From Chryseobacterium binzhouense (lineage in GTDB: Bacteria > Bacteroidota > Bacteroidia > Flavobacteriales > Weeksellaceae), in NCBI RefSeq assembly GCF_007474545.1, contig NZ_VKOG01000004.1, positions 1 to 64,000 of the forward strand: a DNA stretch of 64,000 bases, read 5' to 3'. How positions within the stretch are numbered: the stretch's first letter is position 1; every line of letters begins with the position of its first letter. The position numbers and the translations under genes were made by a program. Shown one piece after another: positions 1 to 9,664 of the stretch. The notes under the pieces are model-generated. The model was not told the DNA's origin, made no database searches, and was given only the letters and a program-made list of their open reading frames with translations.

Positions 1-70
1 AAAATTCATATTTAATCCATATTCACCCCTAACTAACTGGTTATTCGAAAGAAAAATTTTACAAAAGGGG

Positions 71-107
71 AATGGTGAATGGTGAATGGTGAATGGTGAA
101 TGGTGAA
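71..107. repeat. Tandem heptamer repeat (AATGGTG)x5
   Basis: Five head-to-tail copies of AATGGTG lie in the noncoding stretch downstream of the VanZ-like gene. Such short repeats can change copy number by slippage. No gene is affected here that I can see. Confidence 0.9.
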
Positions 108-182
108 AAAGCTGCAGACTTATCTTTAAACAAAAAATGTCCCTGACAATTCAGAGACATTATATACAGTATATATGAATTC

Positions 183-593
183 TTATAAAAATAGTTTTAC
201 CAGTTCCTTATATGTAAAATACCCTATTAAACAACCAATGGTGTCCGCTACAATGTCTAAGGCTTCCATAGATCTTCCAAGTTCCATTTTTTCCTGAAGA
301 ATCTCCGTAAGAAATGCATAAATGAGAATGATCTGAAAGTAATAGGAAAATCTAATTTTTGGAAATGCTGCTATAAAACAAAAACCTAGTATTGCAAATA
401 TTCCAAGATGTAAAACTTTATCAATCCCGGAAAACATAAACCAATATTCGTGGTTTTCTACTCCCGGACGTAAAAGCATATATGTAAGAAATGCCCAGTA
501 AATGGGCAGTATCTTTATAAATATTTTAGAAATTTTATCCAATGATTTCCTGATATTCTTCTGCAGAAAGAAGTTCTGACTGATCCGCACCAT
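183..593 (-). CDS. VanZ-like family membrane protein
   Basis: A small integral membrane protein with about four hydrophobic segments (roughly residues 27-42, 58-76, 80-95 and 112-128). The arrangement, with ILGF after a charged KVLH and a [13 protein letters not shown] segment near the end, fits the VanZ-like family. The biochemical role of that family is mostly unknown outside teicoplanin resistance. The ATG at 593 overlaps gcvH by 59 bases. A TTG at 540-542 would overlap the gcvH stop by only a few bases and give a 119-aa protein, so the true start is uncertain and translation is probably coupled to gcvH. It follows gcvH on the same strand, an arrangement I associate with Flavobacteriia. 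The family call is moderately sure. Confidence 0.7.
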   Translation of the reverse strand: MVRISQNFFLQKNIRKSLDKISKIFIKILPIYWAFLTYMLLRPGVENHEYWFMFSGIDKVLHLGIFAILGFCFIAAFPKIRFSYYFQIILIYAFLTEILQEKMELGRSMEALDIVADTIGCLIGYFTYKELVKLFL

Positions 594-912
594 CGGCTAT
601 TTCCAACTTGATAATCCACCCCTGTCCATAAGGATCTGAGTTTAAAAGTTCCGGCTGATCTTCTAATGCAGAATTAAATTCTATTACTTTTCCTGAAATC
701 GGCAAGAATAAATCTGATACCGTTTTTACTGCCTCAACACTTCCAAAAACATCTCCTCCATTGATCTCATCGTCTACTGTATCTACATCTACGTAAACAA
801 TATCTCCCAATTCTCCCTGTGCAAAGTCTGTAATCCCAATAGTGGCAGTATTTCCTTCTATCTTGATCCACTCATGATCTTTCGTGTACTTTAATTCTGA
901 TGGTGTATTCAT
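535..912 (-). CDS. gcvH: Glycine cleavage system H protein
   Basis: The 125-aa lipoyl carrier of the glycine cleavage system. It shuttles the aminomethyl group from the P protein to the T and L proteins in the cytoplasm. The sequence starts KYTKDHEWI and carries [15 protein letters not shown], with Lys63 as the lipoylation site. Length is normal for the family (about 125-130 aa). The other gcv genes are not in the window. It has a well-formed promoter just upstream and is followed by the overlapping VanZ-like gene. Confidence 0.97.
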   Translation of the reverse strand: MNTPSELKYTKDHEWIKIEGNTATIGITDFAQGELGDIVYVDVDTVDDEINGGDVFGSVEAVKTVSDLFLPISGKVIEFNSALEDQPELLNSDPYGQGWIIKLEIADGADQSELLSAEEYQEIIG

Positions 913-932
913 TTTCTATTTTTTAATGTTGA

Positions 933-963
933 CAAATTTATTCAAAATAGAGATATGCTCAAA
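933..963 (-). promoter_or_regulatory. Bacteroidota-type promoter for gcvH
   Basis: Read on the minus strand there is a TTTG at 963-960, exactly 19 bases, then TAAATTTG at 940-933. This matches the known Bacteroidota pattern TTTG-N19/20-TAnnTTTG. It would start transcription about 15 bases before the gcvH ATG at 912. Confidence 0.75.
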
Positions 964-1143
964 GAAAATTTTGAACAACTTATGATTATCGTACAGTAAA
1001 AAACAATCAATATTTAGTATTTCAAATTTACTTCATCCAATTTTCGCTCCTGCTGAAACTAGAATGATATTACTTTCAAAGCCGACATAATTTTATCAAT
1101 TGAATTTAAAAACCTATTTTTGGAAAAAATGAATTAAAACATT

Positions 1144-2796
1144 ATGAAAACTAAACACCCAAAAGGTCTTCCCTATCTGTTTTTTACAGAAATGTGGGAA
1201 CGTTTCGGTTATTATCTGATTCTCGGAATTTTTGTTTTGTATATGATTGACAGCGAAAAAGGCGGCTTAGCCTTTGACGATAAAAGTGCTGATGACATTT
1301 TCGGAACTTTTATAGCGCTGACTTATCTCACTCCGTTTCTTGGTGGATTTCTCGCAGACCGGGTTTTGGGCTATGTGAAAGCAATTTATATTGGTGGGGT
1401 TTTGATGGGTCTGGGTTACTTGGGAATCGGACTGTTTAAAGAACTGCCACTCTTCTATACTTCGCTGGGATTAATTATCATTGGAAATGGTTTTTTCAAA
1501 CCCAGCATTTCCACACTTCTGGGTAATTTATATAACGAGGAACCTTATAAAGCCAATAAAGATGCCGGTTACAACATTTTCTATATGGGAATTAACATCG
1601 GGGCATTTGTCTGCAACATTATTGCTGCCTTTATGCGAAATAAATACGGATGGGGACCTGCATTTATGACTGCCGGAGTAGGAATGTTTGTAGGTTTACT
1701 GGTTTTCACAATCGGCAGACAGCATATCCTTCAGGCTAATATTCTAAAACCTGCGCAGGAAGGTGACACTAAAATCTCTGATATTTTGGTTAAGGTATTT
1801 TTACCTGCAGTAATTTTCGGATTGATTGGATGGTTTATACCTGATAACATTTTTGGAAGTGACAGTACAGATGCGTTTATTTTTGCCTGTATTCCCGTCA
1901 TTTACTTTTACGTAATGCTGTATGTAAAAGCTAATGCAGAAGACAAAAAACCGATCGGGGCTTTACTGGCTATTTTTGTAGTAAGCTTAATGTTTTGGGC
2001 AGTTTTTAAACAAAATGGAACAGCTCTGACAAGATGGGCAAACTTCTATACAGACAGAACAGTTCCTGCTTCTGTAGAAAAACCTTTAGAGTCAATTTAT
2101 CTCGTGGATAAAAAAGATTACCAAGATAAAGAGGTTTCTGTGTATGACGATCAATATCAGGCTAAAAAAGATAACTCAGGAAATGTCATTAAGGAAACAG
2201 GTAAAGATATATATTTCAGAAACATTTCTACGGAAGAAAAAGCTAAGCTCGAAGCCAATCCTTCGCAACAAGTAAGCTTGTACAATACAGAGCTGTTTCA
2301 ATCCATTAATCCTGGATGGGTAATTATCCTCACACCAGTTGTTGTTGCATTTTTTATGATGCTTCGCAGAAAAGGGAAAGAGCCAAGTACGCCGTCAAAA
2401 ATTGTTTTAGGATTATTCATTTCAGCATTATCATGTCTGGTAATGGTGGGAGCCGTTTATGCCGGACAAAATGGTTTGGTAAAAGTTTCCGCTTTATGGC
2501 TTGTAGCGGCATACGGAGTGATCACAGTTGGAGAACTTTGTCTTTCGCCAATGGGTCTATCTTTGGTTTCAAAGCTTTCACCTCCAAGAATTACAGCATT
2601 GATGATGGGCGGATTTTTTCTTTCAACATCAATCGGAAATAAGCTTTCCGGAGTTTTAGCAAGCTTCTGGTATGATTATGAAAACAAAGCCAACTTTTTT
2701 ATTGTTAACTTCGGTTTACTTCTTTTGGCAACATTGCTTGGGCTTTCGATATTGAAAAGACTTAATAAAATCATGAAAGAAAAGGGAGTTAATTAA
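1144..2796 (+). CDS. POT-family proton-coupled peptide transporter (first of three)
   Basis: A 550-aa major-facilitator protein of the POT/PTR family, which imports di- and tripeptides with protons across the inner membrane. The first helix carries the family motif ExxERFxYY (E16, E19-R20-F21, Y23-Y24), needed for proton coupling. The FYMGINIGAF motif follows around residue 140. Hydrophobic helices continue to the C-terminus. A soluble insert of about 90 residues (near 300-390) separates later helices. It heads a run of three paralogues on one strand, ends at its own terminator, and the next copy has its own promoter, so it is probably a separate unit. Confidence 0.92.
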   Translation: MKTKHPKGLPYLFFTEMWERFGYYLILGIFVLYMIDSEKGGLAFDDKSADDIFGTFIALTYLTPFLGGFLADRVLGYVKAIYIGGVLMGLGYLGIGLFKELPLFYTSLGLIIIGNGFFKPSISTLLGNLYNEEPYKANKDAGYNIFYMGINIGAFVCNIIAAFMRNKYGWGPAFMTAGVGMFVGLLVFTIGRQHILQANILKPAQEGDTKISDILVKVFLPAVIFGLIGWFIPDNIFGSDSTDAFIFACIPVIYFYVMLYVKANAEDKKPIGALLAIFVVSLMFWAVFKQNGTALTRWANFYTDRTVPASVEKPLESIYLVDKKDYQDKEVSVYDDQYQAKKDNSGNVIKETGKDIYFRNISTEEKAKLEANPSQQVSLYNTELFQSINPGWVIILTPVVVAFFMMLRRKGKEPSTPSKIVLGLFISALSCLVMVGAVYAGQNGLVKVSALWLVAAYGVITVGELCLSPMGLSLVSKLSPPRITALMMGGFFLSTSIGNKLSGVLASFWYDYENKANFFIVNFGLLLLATLLGLSILKRLNKIMKEKGVN

Positions 2797-2816
2797 AACT
2801 TCAGCTTCATAATCAT

Positions 2817-2847
2817 AAAACCGCAGTCAATTCTGCGGTTTTTTTAT
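2817..2847 (+). terminator. Rho-independent terminator after first POT gene
   Basis: An AACCGCAG stem, six-base loop, CTGCGGTT stem and a run of T lie 20 bases past the stop codon. Confidence 0.85.
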
Positions 2848-2854
2848 TTTAAAA

Positions 2855-2885
2855 CTTGCCGAAAACCCAAAAAAAACTATATTTG
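2855..2885 (+). promoter_or_regulatory. Promoter for second POT gene
   Basis: A TTG at 2856-2858, 19 bases and TATATTTG at 2878-2885 match the Bacteroidota -33/-7 pattern. The box is about 30 bases before the ATG at 2916. Confidence 0.7.
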
Positions 2886-2915
2886 TCAATCTTAACAAAA
2901 ATTTAACAAGTATAT

Positions 2916-4637
2916 ATGGATACAGCAGTTCAGTCGAAGACTAAGCATCCTAAAGGATTATGGGTACTTTTCGGAACAGAGATGTGGGAGCGTTTCAATT
3001 TTTACGGAATGAGGGCTTTACTCACTTTGTTTATGGTAAATTCTTTACTTATCAGAGAAGCAGATGCAGCAATCATCTATGGAGGATTTTTAGCATTATG
3101 TTATCTTACCCCGCTTTTGGGTGGATTTATTGCAGATAAATATATCGGAAACAGAAATGCGATTCTCATTGGCGGATCATTGATGGCGATAGGACAGTTC
3201 TTATTGTTTATCAGTGCATCCACATTCTCCGGAAGTATTGACAGTGCTAAGATGTTTATGTGGCTGGCTTTATTCATCATCATTTTCGGTAACGGCTTTT
3301 TTAAGCCGAATATATCTTCAATGGTGGGAAGTCTTTATCCTAAACAGGAGAAGTCTAAACTAGATTCTGCTTTTACTATTTTCTACATGGGAATTAATAT
3401 CGGAGCTTTTTTAGGACAGTTTATTTGTCCTTATTTAGGCGATGTAAAAGATTCTACAACAGGAGTAAGAGATATTTTTGCTTTTAAATGGGGATTCCTT
3501 GCTGCTTCAATTGCTATGGTAATTGGAACCATAACGTTTTTCATACTTAAAAACAAATATGTAGTAACTCCTGAAGGAAGACCAATCGGAGGATTACCAA
3601 AAAACAATACAAGTGAAGATTTTGAAGAGGGAGAAACCCAAACCGCTAAGTTTTCTGGCAGTGCATTAGGAATTACAGGTATTCTTTTTATAGCATTATT
3701 CTTTGTCTTCAGATATTTACTGGTAGGTGAATTTGGATTTAACTCTGTAGAAATGGGACAACTAATTAAAGGAATTATTTATCCATTTATTTATGCAGCA
3801 GGTATTTCTTTGGCATTTTTAATTATGTCTTCAGCAGAAAATAAGATTGAAAGACAGAGAATATGGGTAATTTACATTGTTTCATTTTTTATCATTTTCT
3901 TTTGGGCAGCTTTCGAGCAGGCTGGTTCGTCATTAACATTCATTGCAGACAATCAAACAGATAGAGATATTTTCGGATGGAACATGCCTCCTTCAATGGT
4001 TCAGATATTTAACGGAATCTTTGTGGTTTTGTTAGCAGTTCCATTCAGTTTATCATGGGATAAATTACGTGCAAAAGGCAAAGAGCCGGTTTCACCTATG
4101 AAACAAGCAATGGGACTTGCTTTAATTGCTCTAAGTTATTTTATCATCGCCCATAATGTAAAAGATCTTGGGAATTCAGGATTGTTGGCTATCAAATGGC
4201 TGATGCTGTTATATTTTATCCAAACATGCGGTGAGCTTTGCCTTTCTCCTATTGGATTATCCCTTGTTGGAAAATTGGCACCAAAAAGATTCGCTTCATT
4301 GCTTTACGGAGTATTCTTTATTTCCAATGCTGCCGGTTATGCATTAGCCGGGTCATTAGGTGCATTAATTCCTGCAACAGGAGATAAATTTAAAAAAGCA
4401 GAGGAATTAGGCGTTAATTTGCAGGAGGTTTTGGATAAAAAAGTGACCTTGAACGCAGATCAGGTTGCTGCATTTGAAAAAGCTCAGCTACCATTACAAA
4501 ATCCAACTTTTGTAGGTTTTGAAATCCACAATCTCTTCGAATTCTTTATGGTATTTGTTGTTCTTTGTGGAATTGCTGCCGTAATTTTAGCATTAATTTC
4601 ACCAATTTTGAAAAAAATGATGCACGGTGTGAATTAG
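2916..4637 (+). CDS. POT-family proton-coupled peptide transporter (second of three)
   Basis: A 573-aa paralogue of the preceding gene and the same kind of di/tripeptide:proton symporter. The helix 1 motif is EMWERFNFY (E22, E25-R26-F27, F29-Y30), with the second Tyr of the pair kept and the first changed to Phe. FYMGINIGAF is present. It has a charged loop near residue 230 (EDFEEGETQT) and a soluble loop of about 50 residues before the last helix (near 485-535). It has its own promoter and terminator. The three copies differ clearly in sequence, so substrate preference may differ. Confidence 0.92.
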   Translation: MDTAVQSKTKHPKGLWVLFGTEMWERFNFYGMRALLTLFMVNSLLIREADAAIIYGGFLALCYLTPLLGGFIADKYIGNRNAILIGGSLMAIGQFLLFISASTFSGSIDSAKMFMWLALFIIIFGNGFFKPNISSMVGSLYPKQEKSKLDSAFTIFYMGINIGAFLGQFICPYLGDVKDSTTGVRDIFAFKWGFLAASIAMVIGTITFFILKNKYVVTPEGRPIGGLPKNNTSEDFEEGETQTAKFSGSALGITGILFIALFFVFRYLLVGEFGFNSVEMGQLIKGIIYPFIYAAGISLAFLIMSSAENKIERQRIWVIYIVSFFIIFFWAAFEQAGSSLTFIADNQTDRDIFGWNMPPSMVQIFNGIFVVLLAVPFSLSWDKLRAKGKEPVSPMKQAMGLALIALSYFIIAHNVKDLGNSGLLAIKWLMLLYFIQTCGELCLSPIGLSLVGKLAPKRFASLLYGVFFISNAAGYALAGSLGALIPATGDKFKKAEELGVNLQEVLDKKVTLNADQVAAFEKAQLPLQNPTFVGFEIHNLFEFFMVFVVLCGIAAVILALISPILKKMMHGVN

Positions 4638-4659
4638 ACCTTGCGAACAAATAATTACT

Positions 4660-4687
4660 AAACCTCTGATTTTTCAGAGGTTTTTTT
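4660..4687 (+). terminator. Rho-independent terminator after second POT gene
   Basis: An AACCTCTGA / TCAGAGGTT stem with a four-T loop, followed by seven T. Confidence 0.85.
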
Positions 4688-4740
4688 ATACATTAGTAGA
4701 TTGTAAATTAAATCAAACTATTAAATAATATATAATTATT

Positions 4741-6252
4741 ATGAACCTCACCCTCAACGAAATACAAAATTTTAAAGGAAAATATCCAAAACAGATCTGG
4801 AGTCTCTTTTTCTCTGAAATGTGGGAACGATTCTGCTTCTACGGAATGCGCGGAATGTTGGTGTTTTTTATGATTTCTCAATTGAAATTTGATGATGAGA
4901 AAGCTAATTTACAATATGGGGCAACCCAGGCTTTCGTTTATGCTTTTACATTTATAGGAGGGCTATTCGCCGACAAGATTCTGGGGTTCAGAAAATCTCT
5001 TTTCTGGGGCGGACTTCTGATGATTATTGGAAGCTTAATTCTGGCAGCAGATCCTCATGAATATTTTTTCTTAGGAATTTCTTTTACGGTAGTGGGTACA
5101 GGTTTTTTCAAGCCCAATATCTCTTCAATGGTAGGTCAATTATATAAGCCCAATGACTCAAGAGCCGATGCCGGGTTCTCTTTATTTTATGCGGGAATTA
5201 ATCTCGGTGCCTTATTGGGCGGATATTTATGTATTGCCATTGGTAAAGGCGAACTTTTCGGAGATATGATTTCTCAAAATATGAGATGGAATGTAGCTTT
5301 TGGTTTGGCAGCCATTGTAATGATTATCAGTCTGATTAATTTTATTTTTACTCAAAGAAGTCTTGGAAGTATAGGATTGCAGCCAATGGAAGTCTTAGCA
5401 GAAGGAAAATCAGGAAAAATGCCGAAATGGAAAGAATATGGAACATATATTTTATCCTTGATTTTTATTCCATTAATTATGAAAATGGTTTCTGTTCCTC
5501 AATATACGGATTATTTTATGTGGATCGTTGGACCTTTAACATTGATCTACCTATTCTATGAAATGTCTAAAGTAACCGAATCCGAACGGAAAAAACTTTG
5601 GGCTGCGCTTATCTTCATTTTATTTTCTGTTGTTTTTTGGGGAATTTACGAACAAAGCGGAGGTTCGTTGAGTATTTTTGCGGCTAAAAACCTCAACAAA
5701 GATCTGCTGAATCTGGATCCCAATGGAGTCAATAATTCTGCCGGAGCATTTTTCATTATATTTTTAGCTCCTTTAATCGGGTTATTTTGGATCTGGCTCA
5801 GTAAAAAGAAAATAGAACCGAATACAATTATTAAGTTTGGATTAGGATTTATATTTTTAGGATTAGGTTATTACATATTATTCGCTACAAGATTATTTGC
5901 TGATTTACAGGGAATAACTTCGTTAAACTTCTTCACCTTGGCTTTACTGATCATCACTTTAGGAGAATTATGCCTCTCCCCTATCGGATTATCAATCATG
6001 ACCAAGCTTTCAACAAAAAATCTTCAGGGAATGATGATGGGATTATGGTTCCTCGCTTCAGCCTACGGTCAGTATGTTGCCGGAATAATCGGAGCAGGAT
6101 TAGCAAAAGCAGATAAAAACTCTACCAACTATGATGCATTAATAACTTATACCGAAGGTTACAAACAATTGGGATTATATGCCGTTATTGCAGGAGTGGT
6201 ACTTATTTTGATATCTCCGTTCGTGAAAAAACTGATGCAGGAAGTACGTTAA
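4741..6252 (+). CDS. POT-family proton-coupled peptide transporter (third of three)
   Basis: A 503-aa member of the same family. The helix 1 motif is EMWERFCFYG (E26, E29-R30-F31, F33-Y34), and the later motif is FYAGINLGAL. It is the shortest copy because it lacks the long soluble insert of the first. Together with its two neighbours it suggests a peptide- and amino-acid-using lifestyle, as is usual in Chryseobacterium. About 85 bases separate it from the thioredoxin gene, which could be co-transcribed. Confidence 0.92.
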   Translation: MNLTLNEIQNFKGKYPKQIWSLFFSEMWERFCFYGMRGMLVFFMISQLKFDDEKANLQYGATQAFVYAFTFIGGLFADKILGFRKSLFWGGLLMIIGSLILAADPHEYFFLGISFTVVGTGFFKPNISSMVGQLYKPNDSRADAGFSLFYAGINLGALLGGYLCIAIGKGELFGDMISQNMRWNVAFGLAAIVMIISLINFIFTQRSLGSIGLQPMEVLAEGKSGKMPKWKEYGTYILSLIFIPLIMKMVSVPQYTDYFMWIVGPLTLIYLFYEMSKVTESERKKLWAALIFILFSVVFWGIYEQSGGSLSIFAAKNLNKDLLNLDPNGVNNSAGAFFIIFLAPLIGLFWIWLSKKKIEPNTIIKFGLGFIFLGLGYYILFATRLFADLQGITSLNFFTLALLIITLGELCLSPIGLSIMTKLSTKNLQGMMMGLWFLASAYGQYVAGIIGAGLAKADKNSTNYDALITYTEGYKQLGLYAVIAGVVLILISPFVKKLMQEVR

Positions 6253-6339
6253 TACTTTATTTAAAATTAATTAATAAATTATTATGATTCATAAAAATCA
6301 AAGTAATTCATTAATCTAAAAAAAAACAAAAATCTGATT

Positions 6340-6873
6340 ATGAAAAAATTTATTGCATTTATATTCATTATACAATCTATTTTTGCCTTATCACAGGTAA
6401 AGTGGATGACTATTGAAGAAGCTCTCGAAGCACAAAAAACTCAGCCTAAAAAAATTCTTATTGATTTTTATGCAGACTGGTGCGGTCCGTGCAAGATTAT
6501 GGAGAAAAAAACTTACGGACACCCTGTCATTTATGAATATCTGAATGAAAATTATTATCCTGTAAAGTTTAATGCAGAAGATAAAAAAACAATTGAAATA
6601 TTCGGAAGAAAGTTTTCCAATGAAAACACTTCACAGAAAAGAGGCCGCAATTCCCTGCACGAGTTTACCCAGTATATGAACGTAAATGCTGTTCCAAGTA
6701 CTGTTTTTTTAGAAGTAAACGGAAGTCCGATCACCATTTTGCAAGGTGAACTGTCTGCCAAAGAGCTGGAACCTTATCTTTCATTTATTTCGACCGATAT
6801 GTATAAAAAAATTAAAACAAGGGAAGATTGGGAAGATTATCAGAAAAAATTTAAGTCTAAAATAAAAGAGTAA
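6340..6873 (+). CDS. Secreted thioredoxin-fold protein
   Basis: A 177-aa protein with an N-terminal signal peptide (hydrophobic residues 4-17, likely cut after ALS near residue 18) followed by a thioredoxin fold. The active site is WCGPCK with Cys48 and Cys51, and a cis-Pro motif (VPSTVF) lies near residue 128. It should work as a thiol-disulfide oxidoreductase or reductase in the periplasm. A roughly 30-residue insert rich in Lys/Arg (near 90-110) sits between the active site and the cis-Pro. The partner protein is unknown. Confidence 0.85.
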   Translation: MKKFIAFIFIIQSIFALSQVKWMTIEEALEAQKTQPKKILIDFYADWCGPCKIMEKKTYGHPVIYEYLNENYYPVKFNAEDKKTIEIFGRKFSNENTSQKRGRNSLHEFTQYMNVNAVPSTVFLEVNGSPITILQGELSAKELEPYLSFISTDMYKKIKTREDWEDYQKKFKSKIKE

Positions 6874-6945
6874 ATTGATATTGGTAATTGGCGGTTAGCT
6901 TTAGGCTTTTTAAACCTTTATAAATACACGAATACAATACGATCT

Positions 6946-6973
6946 AAGCTTTCAAAACCGAAAGCTTTTTTTA
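6946..6973 (+). terminator. Rho-independent terminator before recG
   Basis: An AAGCTTTC / GAAAGCTT stem with a six-base loop and a T-rich tail, 70 bases past the thioredoxin stop. Confidence 0.75.
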
Positions 6974-7039
6974 TTTCTAAATTTTCCCGAAATTCGTGCT
7001 TCAAAATAGATTCTGACTTTAGAAACTTCCATAGAATTT

Positions 7040-9097
7040 GTGAAAGGAATCGGTCCTGAACGAGCCAAACTCATCAAAAACGTGTTGGGAATTTCTATCG
7101 TGGAAGATTTCCTTCATTTTTATCCGATCCGGTATATTGATAAAAGTAAAGTTTTTACCGTATCAATGCTGCAGGAAAGCAATATTGAAGTTCAGCTGAA
7201 AGGTAAAATTACTTCTGTGCAGGAAATTCAGACCGGAAAAACCAAGAGGCTTTCTGCAAAGTTTAACGATCATACCGGAACGATAGATCTGGTCTGGTTT
7301 CAGTATTCCAAGTGGCTGAAAGAGCAGATTCCCATTAATAGAGAAGTCTATATTTTCGGAAAAATAAATGTTTTCAACAATCAGTTTTCAATGCCGCATC
7401 CTGAAATTGAAGCTGAAGAAAAGAAAGAAACTGAAAACAGGTTAAGACCTATTTACCCAAGCTCGGAAAAGCTAAGCAAAAGAGGACTGAACCAAAAGTT
7501 TTTCCAGAATGTTCTGAAAAATATATGCAGAGAAATTCCGGTATTGATTCAGGAAAACCTCCCGGAATACATGATTCGTCATTATCAATTTTTATCAAGA
7601 CAGCATACTTTTCTCAATATTCATTTTCCAAAAGATCAGCAGCATTTTGAAAAGTCAGATAAGCGTCTGAAATTTGAGGAATCATTCTTCTTTCAGCTCG
7701 GTTATGGTCTTAAAAAACTTCATCATAAAACACAATCTATCGGAAATCCTTTTCCTATTGTAGGTGATTATTTTACAGAATTTTATGAAAATCATCTTCC
7801 TTTCGATCTTACGAATGCCCAGAAAAGAGTATTAAAAGAAATCAGAATTGATATGAAAAAGGCAATTCAGATGAATCGACTTTTACAAGGCGATGTTGGT
7901 TCGGGAAAAACGATGGTTGCTTTACTGACGATGCTTATTGCAATGGATAACGGCTTTCAGAGCTGTCTGATGGCACCTACAGAAATTCTGGCTCAGCAGC
8001 ATTATAACGGAATTAAAGATTTGCTTAAGGATACTTCAATTAAAGTAAGTCTTCTCACGGGTTCAGTAAAAGCTTCTGCAAGAAAAATCATTCATGAAGA
8101 GCTTGAAAATGGAGAACTTTCAATTTTAATCGGAACTCATGCGGTTTTGGAAGATAAAGTGAAGTTTAAAAACCTCGGATTGGCAGTTATAGATGAACAA
8201 CACAGATTTGGTGTCGCTCAAAGGGCAAAACTTTGGGCTAAAAATAAAATTCCGCCACATATTTTGGTGATGACTGCCACTCCGATTCCCAGAACTCTGG
8301 CAATGAGTTTTTATTCTGATCTGGATGTTTCTGTGATTGATGAATTACCTGTTGGAAGAAAAGCGATCATTACCGCTCACCGGAGAGAAAAAGACCGCGC
8401 ATATGTTTATCAATTCTGTCACGAAGAAATAAGAAAAGGCAGACAAATATATTTCGTTTATCCGCTGATTGAAGAATCTGAGACTCTGGATTATAAAAAT
8501 TTGATGGAAGGGCTGCAGCATGTGATGGACAATTTCTCAAACTATAACATAACGATGCTTCACGGGAAAATGAAACCTGATGAAAAGGACGCTGCAATGA
8601 ATCATTTTGCCTCGGGAAAATCGCAGATTATGGTGGCAACAACTGTAATTGAAGTCGGTGTAAATGTTCCGAATGCTTCGGTGATGGTGATAGAAAGTGC
8701 TGAAAGATTTGGTCTTTCACAGCTTCATCAACTTCGTGGCCGTGTCGGAAGAGGTGCTGAACAGAGTTATTGTATTCTGATGACTTCTGATAAACTATCA
8801 AAAGAAAGCCGAACAAGAATCAAAACCATGACAGAAACCAATGACGGTTTTAAAATTTCGGAAGTTGATATGCAGTTGCGTGGTCCAGGAGATATTTTGG
8901 GAACCCAGCAAAGCGGTGTGGTAGATTTCAAAAGGCTGGATCTGGTAAATGACGCGCCAATCATTAAGACGACAAAAAATATAGTAGAAAAAATTCTGGA
9001 AGCCGACCCACATTTATCACGAACTGACCACCAGATTATTAAAAATTATTATCTTCAGAATTATAAAGGAAAAAATAAGTGGAGTAAGATTTCTTAA
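7040..9097 (+). CDS. recG: ATP-dependent DNA helicase RecG
   Basis: The branch-migrating helicase that remodels stalled forks and Holliday junctions. The N-terminal wedge/OB domain lies at about residues 45-130. The motor has Walker A GDVGSGKT near residue 285, motif II DEQHRFG near 385, MTATPIPRTLA (motif III) and QLRGRVGRG (motif VI). The 685-aa length is normal. The GTG at 7040 is the first common start codon, but the open frame continues upstream through a CTG at 7013 to a stop at 7007. The extra residues (TLETSIEF) match the usual RecG N-terminus before VKGIGPERA. The real start may therefore be the CTG or the ATT at 7010. Confidence 0.95.
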   Translation: MKGIGPERAKLIKNVLGISIVEDFLHFYPIRYIDKSKVFTVSMLQESNIEVQLKGKITSVQEIQTGKTKRLSAKFNDHTGTIDLVWFQYSKWLKEQIPINREVYIFGKINVFNNQFSMPHPEIEAEEKKETENRLRPIYPSSEKLSKRGLNQKFFQNVLKNICREIPVLIQENLPEYMIRHYQFLSRQHTFLNIHFPKDQQHFEKSDKRLKFEESFFFQLGYGLKKLHHKTQSIGNPFPIVGDYFTEFYENHLPFDLTNAQKRVLKEIRIDMKKAIQMNRLLQGDVGSGKTMVALLTMLIAMDNGFQSCLMAPTEILAQQHYNGIKDLLKDTSIKVSLLTGSVKASARKIIHEELENGELSILIGTHAVLEDKVKFKNLGLAVIDEQHRFGVAQRAKLWAKNKIPPHILVMTATPIPRTLAMSFYSDLDVSVIDELPVGRKAIITAHRREKDRAYVYQFCHEEIRKGRQIYFVYPLIEESETLDYKNLMEGLQHVMDNFSNYNITMLHGKMKPDEKDAAMNHFASGKSQIMVATTVIEVGVNVPNASVMVIESAERFGLSQLHQLRGRVGRGAEQSYCILMTSDKLSKESRTRIKTMTETNDGFKISEVDMQLRGPGDILGTQQSGVVDFKRLDLVNDAPIIKTTKNIVEKILEADPHLSRTDHQIIKNYYLQNYKGKNKWSKIS

Positions 9098-9106
9098 TCC
9101 AATGAA

Positions 9107-9406
9107 TCATAAAAATTTATTTTTCTTTCGGTTTCTTCGTCCGTCCCAAACAGATAAAACTTTTATGTGAATATCATCAAATTGATAGAAAAGCAAGTAA
9201 TTTGAAATGATTTTAACTCTAACATTCCTTAAACTTGTCTCTCGACCAATCATCGGATTTTCAGCGAGCTGCTTGATAGACTTGATCAAAAGCTTATTCA
9301 GTTTAATGCTGTATGTTTTAGATTTATTATTATCAATCCAAAACTCAAGAATATCTTTTCTTTCAATATTGGCTTCTTTGGTCCAGACTACTTTTCTTGA
9401 AGCCAT
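9107..9406 (-). CDS. RelE/ParE-family toxin of a type II toxin-antitoxin pair
   Basis: A 99-aa basic protein with the ParE/RelE layout: a helical N-terminus (WTKEANIERKDILEFW), NPMIGRE, then beta strands ending in SVWDGRRNRKKN. Members either cut mRNA on the ribosome or poison gyrase, and sequence alone does not say which. It overlaps the upstream antitoxin gene by 19 bases, typical of such pairs. It lies tail-to-tail with recG. Confidence 0.85.
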   Translation of the reverse strand: MASRKVVWTKEANIERKDILEFWIDNNKSKTYSIKLNKLLIKSIKQLAENPMIGRETSLRNVRVKIISNYLLFYQFDDIHIKVLSVWDGRRNRKKNKFL

Positions 9407-9612
9407 TTTTCAATTTCATTATTAGCTTCATCTTCACTCAAGACTTCATCATTTTGAGCATTTAAAAGCCTTACGTTTTGCACATCATCTAATTGGTAAA
9501 CATCAGTATCCTGCTCGAAATCCAGAAGATTTTTAATCTCGTCTATAATTTTCGTGTCTTTCAAGTTAGCAATCCTATTGATTAACTCTAATTTTATTTC
9601 AGCAGCATTCAT
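9388..9612 (-). CDS. Antitoxin partner of the RelE/ParE toxin
   Basis: A 74-aa acidic protein immediately upstream of, and overlapping, the toxin gene. It has a helical N-terminus (NAAEIKLELINRIANL) and a DE-rich C-terminus (SEDEANNEIEKWLQEK) likely to wrap the toxin. I see no clear DNA-binding fold, but position and size make the antitoxin role likely. A TAAATTTG box (minus strand, 9638-9631) about 20 bases upstream is a plausible promoter. Confidence 0.8.
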   Translation of the reverse strand: MNAAEIKLELINRIANLKDTKIIDEIKNLLDFEQDTDVYQLDDVQNVRLLNAQNDEVLSEDEANNEIEKWLQEK

Positions 9613-9664
9613 TTCTTGTGAAATTTAATTCAAATTTACAAAATTTAATATACACAATTATATC

